NCBI GenBank assembly: GCA_963539215.1
Contig: CAUTJT010000005.1
Coordinates: 40,059 to 104,058, forward strand
Direction: 5' to 3'
From: CAURNT01 sp963539215
GTDB lineage: Bacteria; Fusobacteriota; Fusobacteriia; Fusobacteriales; Leptotrichiaceae
DNA length: 64,000 nt
Shown: positions 62,523 through 64,000 of the stretch, one piece after another
How positions within the stretch are numbered: the stretch's first letter is position 1
How the letters are laid out: each line of letters opens with the position of its first letter
Position numbers and translations under genes: made by a program
The notes under the pieces: model-generated
Database searches by the model: none
What the model was told of the DNA's origin: nothing
What the model saw: the letters and a program-made list of their open reading frames with translations, nothing else

Positions 62523-63902
62523 ATGATTAAATTTCCAAAAGGTTTTTTATGGGGGAGTTCAATAAGTGCTGAACAAAGTGAGGGAAGAATAGAAGGTGAT
62601 GGTAAAAGTCTTACTGTTTGGGATAAGCTTTATGAATTAGAACCATATAAGTTTCATAATAATATAGGTCCTAAAGATACAACTAAAATGTATCAAAAAT
62701 ATTTAGAGGATGTTAAATTATTAAAAGAAACAGGGCATAATTCTTTTAGAACTTCAATTTCTTGGTCAAGACTTATTCCTGATGGAGTAGGAGAGATAAA
62801 TCCTAAAGCATATGAGTTTTATAGATCATATTTTGAAGCTTTAAAAAAAGAAGGAATTGAGGTTATGGTTAATTTATCACACTTTGATACACCTCTTATT
62901 CTTCAAGAAAAATTTGGTGGATTTGCAAGTAAAGAAGTAGTTAAAGCTTATAAAGAATATGCTAAAAAATGCTTTGAATTATTTGGAGATATTGTTAAAA
63001 TGTGGTTTACATTTAATGAACCTATAGTTACTGTTGAATGTGGATATTTAAAACAATATCATTATCCTATGGAAGTTGATTCTAAAAAAGCTGTACAAGT
63101 AGCATATAATCTTGCCTTAGCATCTGCTGAAGCTGTAAAAGATTTTAAAAAAATAGTGAAAGATGGGAAAATAGGTATAATTTTAAATTTAACACCAGCT
63201 TATCCAAGATCGCAAAATCCAGCTGATTTAAAAGCGGCTAGAATAGCTGAATTATTTGCTAATAAATCATTTTTAGATCCTGCAGTTAAGGGATATTATG
63301 ATACTGAATTAATAGAAATAATAAAAAAACATGATTTAATGCCAGAATATACAGAAGATGAATTAAAAATAATAAAGGAAAATACAGTAGATATATTAGG
63401 TGTAAATTATTATCAACCAATAAGGGTTGCAGCAAGAGCATCACTTCCTAATCCAGAAGCACCATTTATGCCAGAATATTATTATGATTACTATGTTATG
63501 CCTGGTCGTCGTATGAATCCTCATAGAGGTTGGGAAATTTATCCTCAAGGATTGTATGATATTTCTATAAATATAAAAGAAAATTATGGTAATATACCTT
63601 GGTTTGTTTCAGAAAATGGTATGGGTGTAGAAGGTGAAGAAAAATATAGAGAAAACGGTCAAATTCAAGATGATTATAGAATAGACTTCTTTAAAGAGCA
63701 TTTAATAGAGTTGCACAAAGGTATTGAAGCTGGTTCTAGCTGCTTTGGATATTTGGTTTGGACTACTATAGATTGCTGGTCATGGCTTAATGCATATAAA
63801 AATAGATATGGACTTATAGAATTAGATATAAATACTCAGGAAAGAAAAATAAAAAAATCTGGAGAATGGTTTAAAAAATTGAATGAAAATAATGGGTTTT
63901 AA
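62523..63902 (+). CDS. 6-phospho-beta-glycosidase (GH1)
   Basis: 459 residues from the ATG at 62523; an ATG at 62511 is in frame but has its AAGG touching it. (beta/alpha)8 hydrolase starting FPKGFLWGSSISAEQSEG. Acid/base Glu166 in TFNEP and nucleophile Glu364 in SENG. The C-terminal loop WSWLNAYKNRYGLIE is typical of the phospho-sugar group. Hydrolyses the 6-phosphorylated disaccharide imported by the PTS, complementing MupG. Confidence 0.92.
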   Translation: MIKFPKGFLWGSSISAEQSEGRIEGDGKSLTVWDKLYELEPYKFHNNIGPKDTTKMYQKYLEDVKLLKETGHNSFRTSISWSRLIPDGVGEINPKAYEFYRSYFEALKKEGIEVMVNLSHFDTPLILQEKFGGFASKEVVKAYKEYAKKCFELFGDIVKMWFTFNEPIVTVECGYLKQYHYPMEVDSKKAVQVAYNLALASAEAVKDFKKIVKDGKIGIILNLTPAYPRSQNPADLKAARIAELFANKSFLDPAVKGYYDTELIEIIKKHDLMPEYTEDELKIIKENTVDILGVNYYQPIRVAARASLPNPEAPFMPEYYYDYYVMPGRRMNPHRGWEIYPQGLYDISINIKENYGNIPWFVSENGMGVEGEEKYRENGQIQDDYRIDFFKEHLIELHKGIEAGSSCFGYLVWTTIDCWSWLNAYKNRYGLIELDINTQERKIKKSGEWFKKLNENNGF

Positions 63903-64000
63903 AAATTAATTAAACATAAAAAAATATTTTAATAATATAATTATTAAATAAAAACAAAATTTTTAAAAAAAGTAGTTGACAATGAGATAAATTTTATGAT
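63903..64000 (+). promoter_or_regulatory. AT-rich end of the window with a possible -35 box
   Basis: No hairpin terminator is evident after the GH1 stop. TTGACA at 63976-63981 could begin a promoter whose -10 lies at or beyond the edge. Nothing else is visible. Confidence 0.35.

Noticed and set aside
1..64000. tRNA or rRNA genes
   Set aside because: No GC-rich cloverleaf or conserved rRNA segment was noticed by eye; a tRNAscan run would be decisive.

Overview
The window is very AT-rich and reads as a fusobacterial chromosome of the family Leptotrichiaceae, most like Streptobacillus. This is an inference from the mix of an outer membrane (YadA-type anchors, a small beta-barrel protein), Firmicute-like metabolic genes, sialic acid catabolism and the low GC; no database search was run. 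About 65 genes or gene remnants are supported. No tRNA, rRNA or CRISPR array was seen.

Left part (1-7.4 kb, minus strand): a sialic acid operon (sugar ABC ATPase, kelch mutarotase, nanE, nanK, nanA, start of a lipoprotein), a small outer-membrane protein, an uncharacterised TIM-barrel-like enzyme and an orphan LolD/MacB-type ATPase. 7.4-12.9 kb is an accessory island: the decayed C-terminus of an ADP-ribosylglycohydrolase, a putative DNA-repair pair (T4 endonuclease V-like and DUF1722/YbgA), a SIR2-like protein with a small Xre regulator (candidate anti-phage module), and a broken IS30-family element. 12.9-25.7 kb holds guaB-guaA and a twelve-gene minus-strand operon with many overlapping genes (uppP, thyA, folA, folD, radical SAM, HhH protein, esterase, prolyl aminopeptidase, HAD phosphatase, adk, map).

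Centre (25.8-46.7 kb): a HAD phosphatase/CheY-like/LrgAB operon, a zinc-type CDF exporter, pgk with a Cys/His tail, era, and dnaA. The 620-bp gap between dnaA and pth carries seven same-strand DnaA-like boxes (YTRTTCACA) and AT-rich tracts, so it is the probable chromosomal origin. Next come a Pth-GNAT fusion, a Na/phosphate symporter, leucyl aminopeptidase, two tandem MgtE genes, an OatA-like O-acetyltransferase, murE, a PotD-like lipoprotein, and rpsF-ssb-rpsR behind a probable S6:S18 leader.

Right part (46.7-64 kb): a Panacea/PemK-type toxin-antitoxin pair sits directly in front of yaaA-recF-(DciA/DUF721-like)-mfd. At 52.8-56.8 kb a trimeric autotransporter gene has apparently been split by a 2.6-kb piece carrying the tail of a ClC channel gene, intact trkH-trkA, and a decayed 5' piece of mnmG. 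The window ends with a disaccharide PTS operon: LicR-type activator, separate EIIA, EIIB and EIIC, MupG-family 6-phosphomuramidase, DUF3284 protein and GH1 6-phospho-beta-glycosidase.

The items most worth following are the SIR2/Xre module, the Panacea toxin-antitoxin pair, the origin with shifted DnaA boxes, the Pth-GNAT fusion, the zinc-knuckle DUF721 protein and the split autotransporter.
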